Part shown: piece by piece, positions 10,629-19,597 of the stretch | How the letters are laid out: each line of letters begins with the position of its first letter | Numbering within the stretch: position 1 is the first letter of the stretch | Source of the DNA: Trichopria drosophilae | Lineage: Eukaryota > Arthropoda > Insecta > Hymenoptera > Diapriidae | DNA: 64,000 nt | Assembly: GCA_030407085.1 (NCBI GenBank) | Contig: CM059582.1 | Coordinates: 203,237,501 to 203,301,500 of the forward strand | Reading direction: 5' to 3' | Program-made: the position numbers and the translations under genes | Notes under the pieces: model-generated | Told to the model about the DNA's origin: nothing | Seen by the model: the letters and a program-made list of their open reading frames with translations, nothing else | The model's database searches: none

Positions 10629-10799
10629 CTAAAAGGATCTTCTAATCATTTTAAAGGTAATAAAGTTCACCTCATGATCTATAAAATAGTTATCCACACC
10701 AGGAACTGATTCTTCAATAGCTGTTCGTTCATGTTCACTATGTAATGGGACTCTCAAGTTTTGCCAACGTCTCAATGTTGTTAAGGGTATCTGTGCAAT
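10629..10799 (-). CDS. candidate terminal coding exon of an unrecognised gene
   Basis: On the minus strand a TATTATAG acceptor is followed at 10799 by an open frame of 56 codons to a stop at 10629-10631. The peptide starts IAQIPLTTLRRWQNLRVPLH and continues with charged, globular-looking sequence (VPGVDNYF, then FKMIRRSF at the end). I do not recognise the family. Amino-acid content is unlike the surrounding repeats. Upstream exons would lie to the right of 10800, and none could be joined convincingly; a possible one near 10990-11030 did not match in phase. It is oriented divergently to the gene starting at 11227. Confidence 0.4.
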   Translation of the reverse strand: MAQIPLTTLRRWQNLRVPLHSEHERTAIEESVPGVDNYFIDHEVNFITFKMIRRSF

Positions 10800-11226
10800 C
10801 TATAATATTAATTTTCATATTTTATAGAGGTTATTAGTAATTAGTACGAACTATTTCTATAATATTTATAGGTTATTAGTAGTATTGCACTATTTCATTA
10901 CAAATAATACACCTAACGTAATACGGTTAGTATATTTTTTAAAAGTAATTTGATTGAAAAGGTTCTAATTACGTATCTGTTTGTCACTTCGCCAATAAAG
11001 ATGGTATCTCAGCATTTCTAGGCAGTGCTTTTTAATTAATATAAGATTGTTTGCATTAATAGTGCAATAGTTTTATTGACATTTTTCAACGAATTTCACA
11101 ACAAAAAGAAGAATGCGAAACTCGAAGTCGAATCGAACTGTGTTCGCGCAATCGGGTTTGAATTCAGTTTGGTATCCTAGGAATTAAACAGCGAATTAAT
11201 GTTAAAATACGTTAAATCTTTAAATT

Positions 11227-11404
11227 ATGGAACTTCAATATTTAATCGAATGTGGCGACCGAACTTTTTGCGTAATATACGAACGTTCTATACAAAAAAG
11301 AAAAGGGGTTCAAAAACCTCGTGAAGGAGATCATATTAATTTCTTTTGGCCTGAAGACACGAAATCTAGCCGACTGTACGTTGGGAAAATTCTCCAAATT
11401 TCTG
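11227..11404 (+). CDS. BEN-type gene: first coding exon
   Basis: ATG at 11227 opens a 59-codon exon ending at a good donor (G|GTAAGG at 11405). The peptide MELQYLIECGDRTFCVIYER continues to DHINFFWPEDTKSSRLYVGKILQIS. It has the look of the small N-terminal beta-rich module often found at the start of insect BEN-domain proteins (family memory, not a search). The exon ends in phase 1. I infer that it belongs with exons at 11520, 11955, 34441, 35027, 36239 and 36448, giving a gene of at least 25 kb. BEN proteins bind DNA and act in chromatin and transcription. Confidence 0.5.
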
Positions 11405-11519
11405 GTAAGGACTTTATTTAATAATTACCTACAAGGAACATCTTTTGTAAATAACAATATTATAATTGATATTAGTATAAGATTAATTATTTATAGCGAT
11501 ATGCATTTATTAATTACAG

Positions 11520-11608
11520 ATAATGAAAAGAAACTCCTGAAAGCAATGAATAAATTAAGTAATAAAGAAAAACATAAAAATAAGCCTAAAAAGAAGACGG
11601 ATAAATAA
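11520..11608 (+). CDS. BEN-type gene: candidate second exon
   Basis: An acceptor TTAATTACAG at 11510-11519 is followed by a Lys-rich frame (DNEKKLLKAMNKLSNK) whose phase fits the exon ending at 11404. The frame reaches a stop at 11606-11608. A weak donor (A|GTAATA near 11557) would skip the stop and let the transcript continue. The short form would make an ~88-residue protein. Which one is used cannot be told from sequence. Confidence 0.35.
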
Positions 11609-11848
11609 ATAATGACCGGAAAAAGAAAACTACTGCAGAGGTGAGGTTAGGTTAGGTCTATACTGACTTTACATTTATACTTTATAACTATCTTTATGTT
11701 TATTCTTTTCGATAGTTTCTAAGAATTTTTCACATTCCTTGTGTTTAAATAAATTGCAATGGCTTAATATATTTTTGTTTGTAGATGTAATTGTCGACTT
11801 ATTTATATTTTATTACAATTTTGATTTCCTTTTTTTTTGCGGCTTTAG

Positions 11849-11940
11849 TTTATAAAGAGTTACAGCATAAAGATGAAATACAGGAAATGAAACAAATATT
11901 TCGAACGGTGGCACTTTTGTTCGCAGATAATAAACTTAAT
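11849..11940 (+). CDS. possible short exon
   Basis: After a pyrimidine-rich GGCTTTAG acceptor the frame YKELQHKDEIQEMKQIF continues through LLFADNKLN to a stop at 11938-11940. A GTGGCA donor at about 11908 is weak. The helical, charged peptide fits a coiled-coil segment in the same transcript. This is supported only by an open frame and the splice-like edge. Confidence 0.25.
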
Positions 11941-11954
11941 TAATTTTTTTCCAG

Positions 11955-12200
11955 CAGATTCGACAACTATTAAAAAATAAAGTAACGAGCTTATTAGAGA
12001 AGCAAACACTCGCTAAAAATGAGGAGTATTTACTTCAAAAAAATGTCATTGACAACGACATAGATGTGGAGTCTGAAGCAGGGACATATATCAATGATAG
12101 AAAATGGATTTTTAATCTATTAAGCGTCATTACAAATTATGTTGATGTATGTGCCAAGACAATTTCGACAATTCAAGCAAATTTAAAGAAAATGACTAAG
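11955..12200 (+). CDS. BEN-type gene: internal exon
   Basis: A TTTTTTTCCAG acceptor at 11944-11954 opens an 82-codon exon with no stop and no Met start. It ends at AAG|GTACAC (donor at 12201) in phase 0. The peptide includes KVTSLLEKQTLAKNEEYLL and WIFNLLSVITNYVDVCAKTI and is helical. Phase 0 matches the exon at 34441, across what would be a 22 kb intron filled with transposons. Function is unknown; it may be a coiled-coil oligomerisation segment between the N-terminal module and the BEN domain. Confidence 0.5.
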
Positions 12201-12311
12201 GTACACGTGAAAAATATCCTTATATTGTAACATTTTCCATTATTTTAATAATTTCTCTGCCTCATTATACTTTCGGAGAAGATTTGAAGCATATAATTAT
12301 TTTCACTTTAA

Positions 12312-12903
12312 CCCTTTAACGCCGAGAAGTCCAGAAATTTTACTTCAACTTCTTAAGTATATAAATTGTACAAATAATTTTTTTGTTTTTTTTTTAACTA
12401 ACGTATCTAGACGTTATAGAGGTCGCTCTTCTCGATTATTGGGTTTAGAACATTTAAAAATAAGTCTTCTCACTAGATTTTTAATGTTTTTTGTAAAAAT
12501 ATCGTTTTTTACGACATTTTTCCTCAATGAATCCAGATTTTTTAAAAATTCTCCGCTTCCACCGGCTTCTAATGCACGTTATCGGTAGACCCGATAGTTG
12601 TGCTAAAGAGTTGTGGAGGAAAACAATTTTCTTAAAGCTTGGCGCATCCAAAATGGCGGCCGCAATGAAAATTTTTTTTTTTAAACGGTACAAATTGTTA
12701 TCTCGGAAACTATAGTTTGGTTTACAAAAAACATTAAAAATCTAGTGAAAAGACTTATTTTTAAATGTTCTAAATCCGATAATCGAGAAGAGCGCCCTCT
12801 GAAACGTCTAGATACGTTAGTTTAAAAAAAAAAAAAATTATTTGTACAATTTATATACTTAAGAAGTTGAAGTAGAATTTCAGGACTACTCGGCGTTAAA
12901 GGA
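12312..12903. mobile_element. piggyBac-like MITE (592 bp) with TTAA duplication
   Basis: The ends are CCCTTTAACGCCGAG and its inverse CTCGGCGTTAAAGG, and the arms stay inverted-complementary for about 200 bp each (12312-12512 against 12703-12903). TTAA flanks both sides (12308-12311 and 12904-12907), the target preference of piggyBac. The centre carries two short mirror ORFs that are shadows of the arms, not genes. There is no transposase, so it is non-autonomous. Confidence 0.85.
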
Positions 12904-12907
12904 TTAA

Positions 12908-13765
12908 ATAAACCGATTTTTTCAATTCTTATTTTACTATCTGTACTAACTATATTTACCATATTTCCTTCTTATTATTAACAACTCTCTGAGTTAGATA
13001 ATAAATATAGAAGGGCACATGTCACTTTTGGATTACTAGTGAAAAGATGCACAGTGTTTAGCAAGTGATTTTTTTTCAATAATTAAAATACGAACTATGT
13101 AATCCAAAAAACACAAGTCGTCTAAAAACATGTAATACCGATTAGTTCGATTGACAGTAGAACGGAGTTCTGAGGATGGCCCATATCTGTGGCCGAAACG
13201 TAAAATTGGTGACATCATCATTTTAAATGCTTTCTGTTGGCACATTCACTAGACCGTCATTTCCAAGAAATTACATTATATATTTATTATCTAATTTAAC
13301 AAGCGGTCAAGAAGAAATTTTAGAATTTTAACTCTCTGAGTCTGACCTAATTCATATTAATTAATTTTTATAATTGGCCTTAATGCAAATAAAACGTACA
13401 CATTTAAAGTAAATGAACTTTACTACAAAAGTTACATTATTTCTGTTTGTTATACCCTTATTTAGACAAATGTTTCCAAATAAATATATAATTCTTACAT
13501 AAATGCGTATCAAAAATAGTACATTACCTACCAAGGGTGTAAAGTATACTTTTACGCACGGGACGGGAACCACACATACGAGGCGCCGAAGGACAAAAAA
13601 TTGCTCTAAGTCCACATGATGATAAGCGATATTTAATTAAAAATTCTACCGACACTTTACCGTGGGGACATAATGATGCAATGGAGGTAGATGTATGATT
13701 TATGTACTTGTATATGTAAATATGTACATGCAAATGGATTTATGTATAATACGCATAGAAAAATA
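12908..13765. other. non-coding stretch with a family-like motif
   Basis: No gene was found. Near 13171-13202 there is CTGAGGATGGCC with a matching GGCCGAAACG, a motif I associate with Penelope-like or hammerhead-type repeats. At 13535-13560 there is AAGGGTGTAAAGTATACTTTTACGC, also found in related form near 15710 and 36046. Either could be the end of small mobile elements. The Polinton left terminus should lie somewhere in the right part, but no inverted repeat could be matched. Confidence 0.3.
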
Positions 13766-14749
13766 TTAATAAATTAACCAATATAAGTTTATTCTTACCT
13801 TTTTTCTTTTTCCAACCTTCTTTCTCCGTAAATCCCGACGAAGATGTGGACTTCGTAAATATTCAAAGCCCAACCATTCAACAAACACTTTAGACCCTTT
13901 ATGACGTAGATTTTTTTCAATCAGATAAACGTCTGGATTTTTAGTACGTTGCAGTTCAAATTCATAAAATCCACCTGATATTGCGTTTCCTGCATTGTCT
14001 TCTAGTAAATATGTTACTGGATACGTTTTTTTAACTTTTATGATTTTAAAAACTTCAGTCGTCCAATTTGGTGTATATCCCTTTTCAAATATATGTTTGA
14101 ATTTACTAATACGAACTTGTTGACCTACTTTAAACTTTGGATGAATCTTTTCGTTCACAATTACATTATACACACGTTCCAATAGTTCTTTCTCATTGTC
14201 TTTATTCACATCTTGCGGGTTCATTTTAATAGTACGATGTATACTATTGTTATAATCATTAACCAAGTCTGGTAAGATATGAAGCCATTGATAATTACCA
14301 TGAAGAATAAACTGTGGCCACATTTTATTTTTCAAAGTACGATTAAAGCGTTCGCAAATTGATGCTTTTAGATTACTGTATGTAGAATATAAATTGATGT
14401 CATGTTTTTTCATTAAATTTGAAAATTTTGAATTATAAAATTCTTTTCCATGGTCGGTATGTAGATTCTTTGGAATTCGACCCACTTTAAATATCGATTT
14501 CATGGCAGCTGTGACGTCATCGCCAGTCTTTCTTTTTACTGGACGGGCCCATGCATACTTAGAGAACACATCGATGACAGTTAACAAGTATTTGTAACCG
14601 TTATTTTCATCTGCATATGGAATCATTTCTACAAGATCAGCTTGCCAAGTTTCATCTAATCCGCGAATATCTACTCGCCGTCTTGTATAATTTTTTCTTG
14701 CTGGTTTATGAAGCTCCTTCACGACTTCTCTCTTCTCTTTAGAAGTCAT
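13766..14749 (-). CDS. Polinton retrovirus-type integrase with chromodomain-like tail
   Basis: This 327-residue protein is expected to insert the element into DNA in the nucleus. The rve core carries D38 (TWQADLVEM), D99 (LHTDHGKEF) and E133 (SICERFNRTLK), the DDE triad with 33 residues between the second Asp and the Glu. N-terminal to it is RRVDIRGLDETWQ, typical of Polinton integrases; a clear HHCC zinc finger is not seen, so the N-terminus may be short. Residues about 270-295 (VYLIEKNLRHKG...VFVEWLGF) resemble a chromodomain. The C-terminal tail is Arg/Lys-rich and may follow a frame slip. The triad is intact. The gene sits at the outer edge of the cluster, as usual. Confidence 0.88.
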   Translation of the reverse strand: MTSKEKREVVKELHKPARKNYTRRRVDIRGLDETWQADLVEMIPYADENNGYKYLLTVIDVFSKYAWARPVKRKTGDDVTAAMKSIFKVGRIPKNLHTDHGKEFYNSKFSNLMKKHDINLYSTYSNLKASICERFNRTLKNKMWPQFILHGNYQWLHILPDLVNDYNNSIHRTIKMNPQDVNKDNEKELLERVYNVIVNEKIHPKFKVGQQVRISKFKHIFEKGYTPNWTTEVFKIIKVKKTYPVTYLLEDNAGNAISGGFYEFELQRTKNPDVYLIEKNLRHKGSKVFVEWLGFEYLRSPHLRRDLRRKKVGKRKKVRINLYWLIY

Positions 14750-14841
14750 TGTTGTTAAACAGATAAGGCAACGTCTTGATTAAAACTGTTGGGTGGATTG
14801 TTGCAGATAGTTTATTTATTCACATTTTTCAGACTAACTAA
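14750..14841. promoter_or_regulatory. short intergenic gap before integrase
   Basis: These 92 bp lie between the end of the coiled-coil gene and the integrase start on the minus strand. They include an AATAAA-like AATAAATAAAC on the minus strand near 14815. This could serve as the coiled-coil gene's polyadenylation site and the integrase promoter. Confidence 0.3.
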
Positions 14842-15074
14842 TTAATTCTTCCGTAAGGAGTACAAATGTGAAATGTCCCTCTTCATAACATCAGTTAGTG
14901 CATTAATCTTCTTTAAGGCTTCACTGTTTTTATTGACATTTTGTTCTAGGAGAAAAATTAATTTCTCAGCATCGTGAGCTACAGTACTACTCTCCCTTAT
15001 GTCATAGGTGTGTTTTTTCAAGTCTCCTTCTATATTGGCAATATCTACCGTAAGAGTATCAATCAAGCCATTAT
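14842..15074 (-). pseudogene. Polinton coiled-coil protein, C-terminal part
   Basis: This is about 75 codons of heptad-like sequence (NNGLIDTLTVDIANIEG to DVMKRDISHLYSLRKN) ending at a stop at 14842. It continues the style and frame of the ORF at 16237-16743; the two halves are separated by the 1.17 kb insertion. If the insertion and one 5 bp duplication are discounted, the frame is continuous. This could be a trimeric or fibre-like virion protein, but that is inference from the coiled coil only. Confidence 0.55.
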
Positions 15075-16243
15075 TACTTCGACCCAGACCAAGTCTGGAC
15101 GAAGTATTGAATTTGAACACTTCGGGCAAAAAAATTACTATATAGTTTTTCATCAAATGTTGACGTTTCAGACCCTAAGGAACCCAAATCAACAATAAAA
15201 AAATTTGTGTCCGTGATCTTGTACGTACGTACGTCTGTACGTCCGTACGTCCGTACGTCCCATTTTTTTGTCTCGCGATAACTCGCGAACGGATAAGCGT
15301 ATTGATATAAATTTTTTTTTTAAATACGCGTCTTGGCATAACTTAGATATGATTAGATTTTGGGGCAGATCCACCCGTCCATTACTAAAAAAATTAGCCC
15401 CAATTAAGTTTCTTTGTAGTTTTTCCATTTATTTTGAAAAATACAAATTTTATTAAAAAATGTTTCAAACAAAAAAGATAGAGCATGAAATTCTCTACAA
15501 AAAAGGTTGTATGCATTTTCTTCCTAAAGTCAACGATAATGCCATAAAAACTGGTTTAAAATGTTTATGACTATTGTCTGAAAAAGTATTGAATTTGGTC
15601 ACCGCGGCAAAAAAATTATTCTATTGTTTTTCATCAAATTTCGACGTTTCGACCCCCTACCCCCCAGGGGTAGTCTTTGCCAGCCCCTCGGGCGCGGTGA
15701 CCACCTACGGGAAGAAAGTTCTTTTACGCCCTTGATATGAAAATAACTATTTCGATATATCTAAAGATGTCTTATAGATATCTATAAGATATCCCTCATA
15801 GATCTTTTCGACACTTTCAAGATATCTTTGACGAATTATATGTATATATATTGTATATATAATATCATAATAATACAGACAGTAATTAGTAAAACACAGT
15901 AAACATGTAATATGCATCGAATAGTCTATTAGAATACAAGTGCATGAAGTAAGTGTTTTGCAACTTTTATTTATTAATACTTCGGCTGGCCTGTTGTCGG
16001 GGTCGAAGCTTTGAAAATGCTCATTTTCAATTTTCATACATATAAGAAACACTATATTGTTGTAACATATCTATCGAAGCCACTTGGACTTAAATATGAT
16101 TGGACCCCCAAATATCAATATAATTTTATAATATAATTGAAAGCTGTTAGTAAACAAACGAGTCTTAAGGAATAGCCGACTCTCCACTGGGTCGAAGTTT
16201 CTGAGCGAGCGAAGCGAGCGAGGCACCACGCCAACACTAGTTT
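15075..16243. mobile_element. 1.17 kb insertion (repeat family R) inside the Polinton coiled-coil gene
   Basis: The insertion is flanked by TTATT at 15070-15074 and 16244-16248, a likely 5 bp target duplication. It starts ACTTCGACCCAGACC. An inverse copy CTGGGTCGAAGT lies at 16187-16198, followed by a further 45 bp with a GAGCGAGCGAAGCGAGCGAG run. It contains family R blocks (ACGTACG-rich run at 15220-15265, CATCAAATGTTGACGTTTC) and a second partial duplicate near 15585-15655. A segment at 15950-16040 recurs inverted at 37878-37960. It may be composite. No transposase is encoded. Confidence 0.6.
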
Positions 16244-16743
16244 TTATTCAAATCATCTTTATTTTTCTTTACTTCCCGCTCTAAGACAGTGATATTATTC
16301 GTAAGATTGCTAAGAGTGTAATTATTTTTATTTAAATTATTGGTATGTTTAGTTATTTCCTGATGTAATTCAATAGTATAATTTCCGATATCTGAAGATA
16401 TAATCCGCGTCTTTTCTATTTCATTGTAATTTTTATTTATATCTTGATGCATTTTATTTATACTTTTTTCAAAATATTCAATCTTCTCATTATTTTTAAT
16501 TACACCTTTACACAGTTCATCTATTTGCTGTTTAATATCGCGAATAGATGTGTGGAACATTCTCAAAGTAATGGCATCATCCGAATCTGTCGGAATTCCG
16601 ATATTACATAACTTTCTTTTCTTAAAATCATAAGAACCATCTGTAGCAATTTCGACACTTTGAAATACTTGCTTCCGTGCTCGTTGAGACGAACGTCCAA
16701 ATACATCGATGCTCATTATGATACTGACGTAATTATCACGCAA
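16237..16743 (-). pseudogene. Polinton coiled-coil protein, N-terminal part
   Basis: This frame of 168 residues likely starts at the internal Met of MSIDVFGRSSQRARK. The first ~60 residues are compact and basic (FKKRKLCNIGIPTDSDDAIT). The rest is Asn/Lys-rich coiled coil (INKMHQDINKNYNEIEKT). The stop at 16237-16239 belongs to the inserted element. The intact gene would have continued into 14842-15074. It lies one base from the DUF8207-like gene, so they form one leftward unit. Confidence 0.6.
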
Positions 16744-17688
16744 TTAATAGATTATATTAGCTTCACGCAACTCTTCAATAATCGATAAAATTTCATGCGA
16801 AAGACTTGAATTACCAGCAGCTTGCGATGCTATTAGAAGGCGCAAACGATCGACAAGTTCATTTGGATCATCCCAATGCACGTAGTCAATTTTGTGGTTT
16901 TGTTCAACAATCATGTATTCAGGCAAATTACCACCCTTTTTCAGAACATCTTTGAACATTTCCTTGATATAGTTTCGATACTTGTGGGAGGCATTATACC
17001 GAATAGGTTTTTCCTGATTCCAATCTTTCCTATGTGCATTAGTTAAGGTTAGTATACTTTTGTAATTGTTTAAATCAGACTGTTGAATTATAGCTATATC
17101 AGCTTTTTTCTTAAATAATAACTCTAGCAAACCTTCAGTAATAGCAAATTTGTTATCCTTAACAATGAGATTTTTATTCTTAAATTCTATTGTCGAATCA
17201 CCGATTCTTGTAGTACCACCTTCTATGCGAACACCATAAATTGTATCAATAATATCACTTTTCTCATGAATATTTCTCACCAGTAAAGTTAGAAACTTAT
17301 TTGATAACCTTTCTTCAGTATGATATGTAGGTGTTTTAATATCACTGCTAAATGTCTGCTCTAATGGGGTATTATATCCATCAAGCATATCATCATCATC
17401 ATCAAAATCGTTAACATCATTAATTTCTATGCTATCTGTTACTTTATTCTGTACGTTTATATCATCAATCGCATTTTTGTTGATTAACATTGTTATGCCG
17501 TCTGCTATTTTTTCCAATGGACTTATCAGAGGTTTGAGCGTTTCACTTATCGCAAGATCATGCGTTTCTTTACCCATTTTTAATAATTGATGTTTTCGGC
17601 GAATAGATTCGTTAGCTTTGACAATTTGACGTAAAACGTCTTGCTGCTGTTTAAGAGGAGAAGACATGTTAATGCATGCAAGTCTCAC
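16744..17688 (-). CDS. Polinton-associated protein, DUF8207-like
   Basis: This is a 314-residue ORF with the likely start at the MSSPLKQQQ methionine near 17667. The N-terminal helical part (QDVLRQIVKANESIRRKHQL) is followed by an acidic stretch (FDDDDDMLDGYNTPLEQTF). The C-terminal ~170 residues are globular (DTIYGVRIEGGTTRIGDSTI, ITEGLLELLFKK, RYNASHKYRNYIKEMF). I associate this pattern with the DUF8207 proteins common in insect Polinton-like loci. Function is unknown; a virion or replication accessory role is inferred from the neighbourhood. The ORF is intact. It is co-directional with the ATPase upstream and the coiled-coil gene downstream. Confidence 0.65.
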   Translation of the reverse strand: MRLACINMSSPLKQQQDVLRQIVKANESIRRKHQLLKMGKETHDLAISETLKPLISPLEKIADGITMLINKNAIDDINVQNKVTDSIEINDVNDFDDDDDMLDGYNTPLEQTFSSDIKTPTYHTEERLSNKFLTLLVRNIHEKSDIIDTIYGVRIEGGTTRIGDSTIEFKNKNLIVKDNKFAITEGLLELLFKKKADIAIIQQSDLNNYKSILTLTNAHRKDWNQEKPIRYNASHKYRNYIKEMFKDVLKKGGNLPEYMIVEQNHKIDYVHWDDPNELVDRLRLLIASQAAGNSSLSHEILSIIEELREANIIY

Positions 17689-17702
17689 TCTGCACTGACT
17701 TG

Positions 17703-18680
17703 TTACAACATTTTTTGTTTCTTCTTAAAATCATTTATGCTTATAAAACAAACAAAACCTTTTCGATACCTTCCCTCTTCTATTTCACTATCTTTATCGA
17801 TTACAATAAATCCATGCTTTTCGGTCCAACATTGTGTGCATATATCTTTAAAAGTGTTTTATGGCATATCTGTATTTACATGATCATTATAGACGTGCTT
17901 AAGATTCATTTCATCCTGTCTAAAGAGAATCAAAAAGTTTACGTTATCTCGAATAAGATGCTTGGGAACACGAGCATACGTTTGACTGAGATAAAAGCAA
18001 TCGACGCAATTATGTCTACCCATACAAAAGAAGGATCTAATGTTATCTTGCTTCTCGCACGCGACATCATCAAATATAATAATAGAGTTTGGCCTGGCCT
18101 CGGCGGGTGGTACTACCTGTTCATTATCGTGAAAAGGAAAGTATCCTATACCCTCCACAGAGTCGAGTAAGTTTTGTAAAAATTGATATTTCGGTTGATT
18201 TAACGATTTCGAATATACATATATATTTTCAAACTTTAATCCATTCTGATCGATGATTAGACTGAGTAGTGTATTTGTTTTTCCGCAATTAGACGGGCCA
18301 CAGAAAAGTGCACGTATACTACAGTAGACTCCCGCGTTAGTGGCGTCCCGCATTAGTGGCGTCCCGTGTTAGTGACCCGATGGAACCCCGTGTTAGTGGC
18401 ACTTCTCGGAATCTTTCCATCCCCGCCATGTCGCCAGCCGCCTGAGGGGCGTGGCCTAATAAGGTACGGGCCCCAGGCGCGTGATTTGAATTACGTCACG
18501 TGACTGCAGTCTAGCGGGGGAAGCGATGTTTCTCCTACTTCCGCCACTAACGCGGGAGTCTACTGTATTTGGCAGCAACTCCCCATGTCGTTTATGATTA
18601 GTTGCATTATTTTGTACAGACGATGTTAAATCATCAAAATTGATGATTGGGATTTTTGTTGGTTGTTTATGAAATCGCAT
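17703..18680 (-). pseudogene. Polinton FtsK/HerA-type packaging ATPase, broken twice
   Basis: The ATP-driven genome-packaging enzyme of Polintons carries Walker A GPSNCGKT (about 18271-18294) and Walker B SIIIFDDV (about 18064-18087), plus the sensor-like DCFYLSQTY segment. The start is ATG at 18680 (MRFHKQPTKIPIINF). Two lesions are visible. A 244 bp pogo-type MITE sits between the N-terminal part and Walker A (18322-18565). An in-frame TAA at 17859-17861 is followed by about 50 further codons of the same frame (DICTQCW, FIVIDKDSE, GRYRKGF) to the natural stop at 17703-17705. The MITE plus its TA duplication is 246 bp, so the downstream phase is unchanged. Confidence 0.85.
18322..18565. mobile_element. 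pogo/Tc1-type MITE (244 bp) inside the ATPase gene
   Basis: The terminal inverted repeats are CAGTAGACTCCCGCGTTAGT and its complement, about 24 bp long, and TA flanks both sides (18320-18321 and 18566-18567). CAGTA ends with TA targets are typical of the pogo/Tigger branch. The interior repeats GTTAGTGgCGTCCCG three times near the left end. It is much more GC-rich than its surroundings. There is no transposase. Confidence 0.85.
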
Positions 18681-18728
18681 TTTTGATAATAACTGATCAT
18701 AAAAGTATAAGTAGCGCCTTTATATGTA
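18681..18728. promoter_or_regulatory. divergent intergenic region between ATPase and PLA2 genes
   Basis: Only 48 bp separate the two start codons, which point away from each other. The stretch holds a TATAAG near 18706 and a TTTATATG near 18720. It is likely a bidirectional promoter controlling the leftward (integrase to ATPase) and rightward (capsid) blocks. Confidence 0.4.
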
Positions 18729-19568
18729 ATGTCAGTCATTAACTGTTACTTGAATGATGCACATCTTAAAATGATTACATATGTGGGTAAAAACAAGAAG
18801 CAAAGACGTATAAAGAGTGGGAAAGGATTGGTCAATTCTTTAATTAATAAATTACCGGTAGAACTTCATATACCCGGTTATCAGTACTGCGGACCTGGTA
18901 CAAAATTAAAGCAACGATTAGCAAGAGGGGACTCAGGGATAAATCCGTTAGATAAGGCTTGCAAGGAACACGACATTGCTTATTCCAAAACTCGTGAAAA
19001 TCCCACCGGTAGAAGCGAGGCCGATCGAATATTAGCGGAGCAGGCTTGGAAGCGAGTTTTAGCAAAAGACGCAAGCATTGCAGAAAAGGCGGCAGCTTGG
19101 GGTGTTGCAAACACAATGAAACTAAAAAGTAAATTAGACATGGGACTGAAAAAGAAGAAAAAAGTGTCAAAAAAGAAAACAACATCATTGAACAACATTA
19201 TTGCGGCTGCTAAAATGTCAGTGTCACCAAGTAATAATGTTCAAAGTGTTATATCGAGCGCTTTGAAAGGGGCACGTAAAGCCGTAAAAGAAGCAGGTGG
19301 TAAACGATTCATTCAAAAAACTCGACAGCTATCGTTACCTTCAAAGGTTGGAGGATTCCTACCTTTCCTAGCACCCATCTTTGCTGGATTAAGTGCTGTA
19401 GGTGCATTAGCCGGTGGCGTAGCGGGTATAGCCAAGGCTGTTAATGATGCAAAAGCTGCTCAAAAGCAGTTACATGAAAGTGAGAGGCATAATCGTGTTA
19501 TGGAGACAATAGCTATAGGTAAAGGGTTATATCTTAAACCTTATAAAAATGGTCTAAGTTTAAATTAA
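18729..19568 (+). CDS. Polinton virion protein with parvovirus-type phospholipase A2 domain
   Basis: This is a 279-residue ORF. Residues 45-110 form a phospholipase A2 domain with the calcium loop YCGPGT (53-58) and the catalytic C78-x2-H81-D82-x2-Y85 motif, all key residues present. In parvoviruses and some Polinton/adintovirus relatives such a domain sits in a minor capsid protein and acts on membranes. A Lys-rich stretch (about 140-155) and a hydrophobic Gly/Ala-rich segment (about 215-245, FLPFLAPIFAGLSAVGALAGG) follow; the latter could be a membrane helix. It is the first gene of the rightward block. The ORF is intact. Confidence 0.8.
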   Translation: MSVINCYLNDAHLKMITYVGKNKKQRRIKSGKGLVNSLINKLPVELHIPGYQYCGPGTKLKQRLARGDSGINPLDKACKEHDIAYSKTRENPTGRSEADRILAEQAWKRVLAKDASIAEKAAAWGVANTMKLKSKLDMGLKKKKKVSKKKTTSLNNIIAAAKMSVSPSNNVQSVISSALKGARKAVKEAGGKRFIQKTRQLSLPSKVGGFLPFLAPIFAGLSAVGALAGGVAGIAKAVNDAKAAQKQLHESERHNRVMETIAIGKGLYLKPYKNGLSLN

Positions 19569-19597
19569 AACCATATAAAACGGGTTTAGGTGTTAAA

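Noticed and set aside
12481..12715. Two overlapping ORFs on opposite strands
   Set aside because: They lie in the centre of the piggyBac-like MITE and mirror each other because of the inverted arms.
15747..16052. 101-residue ORF sharing a peptide with 37841-38023
   Set aside because: The shared part is only an ~80 bp mobile repeat; the rest of each ORF is unrelated low-complexity sequence.
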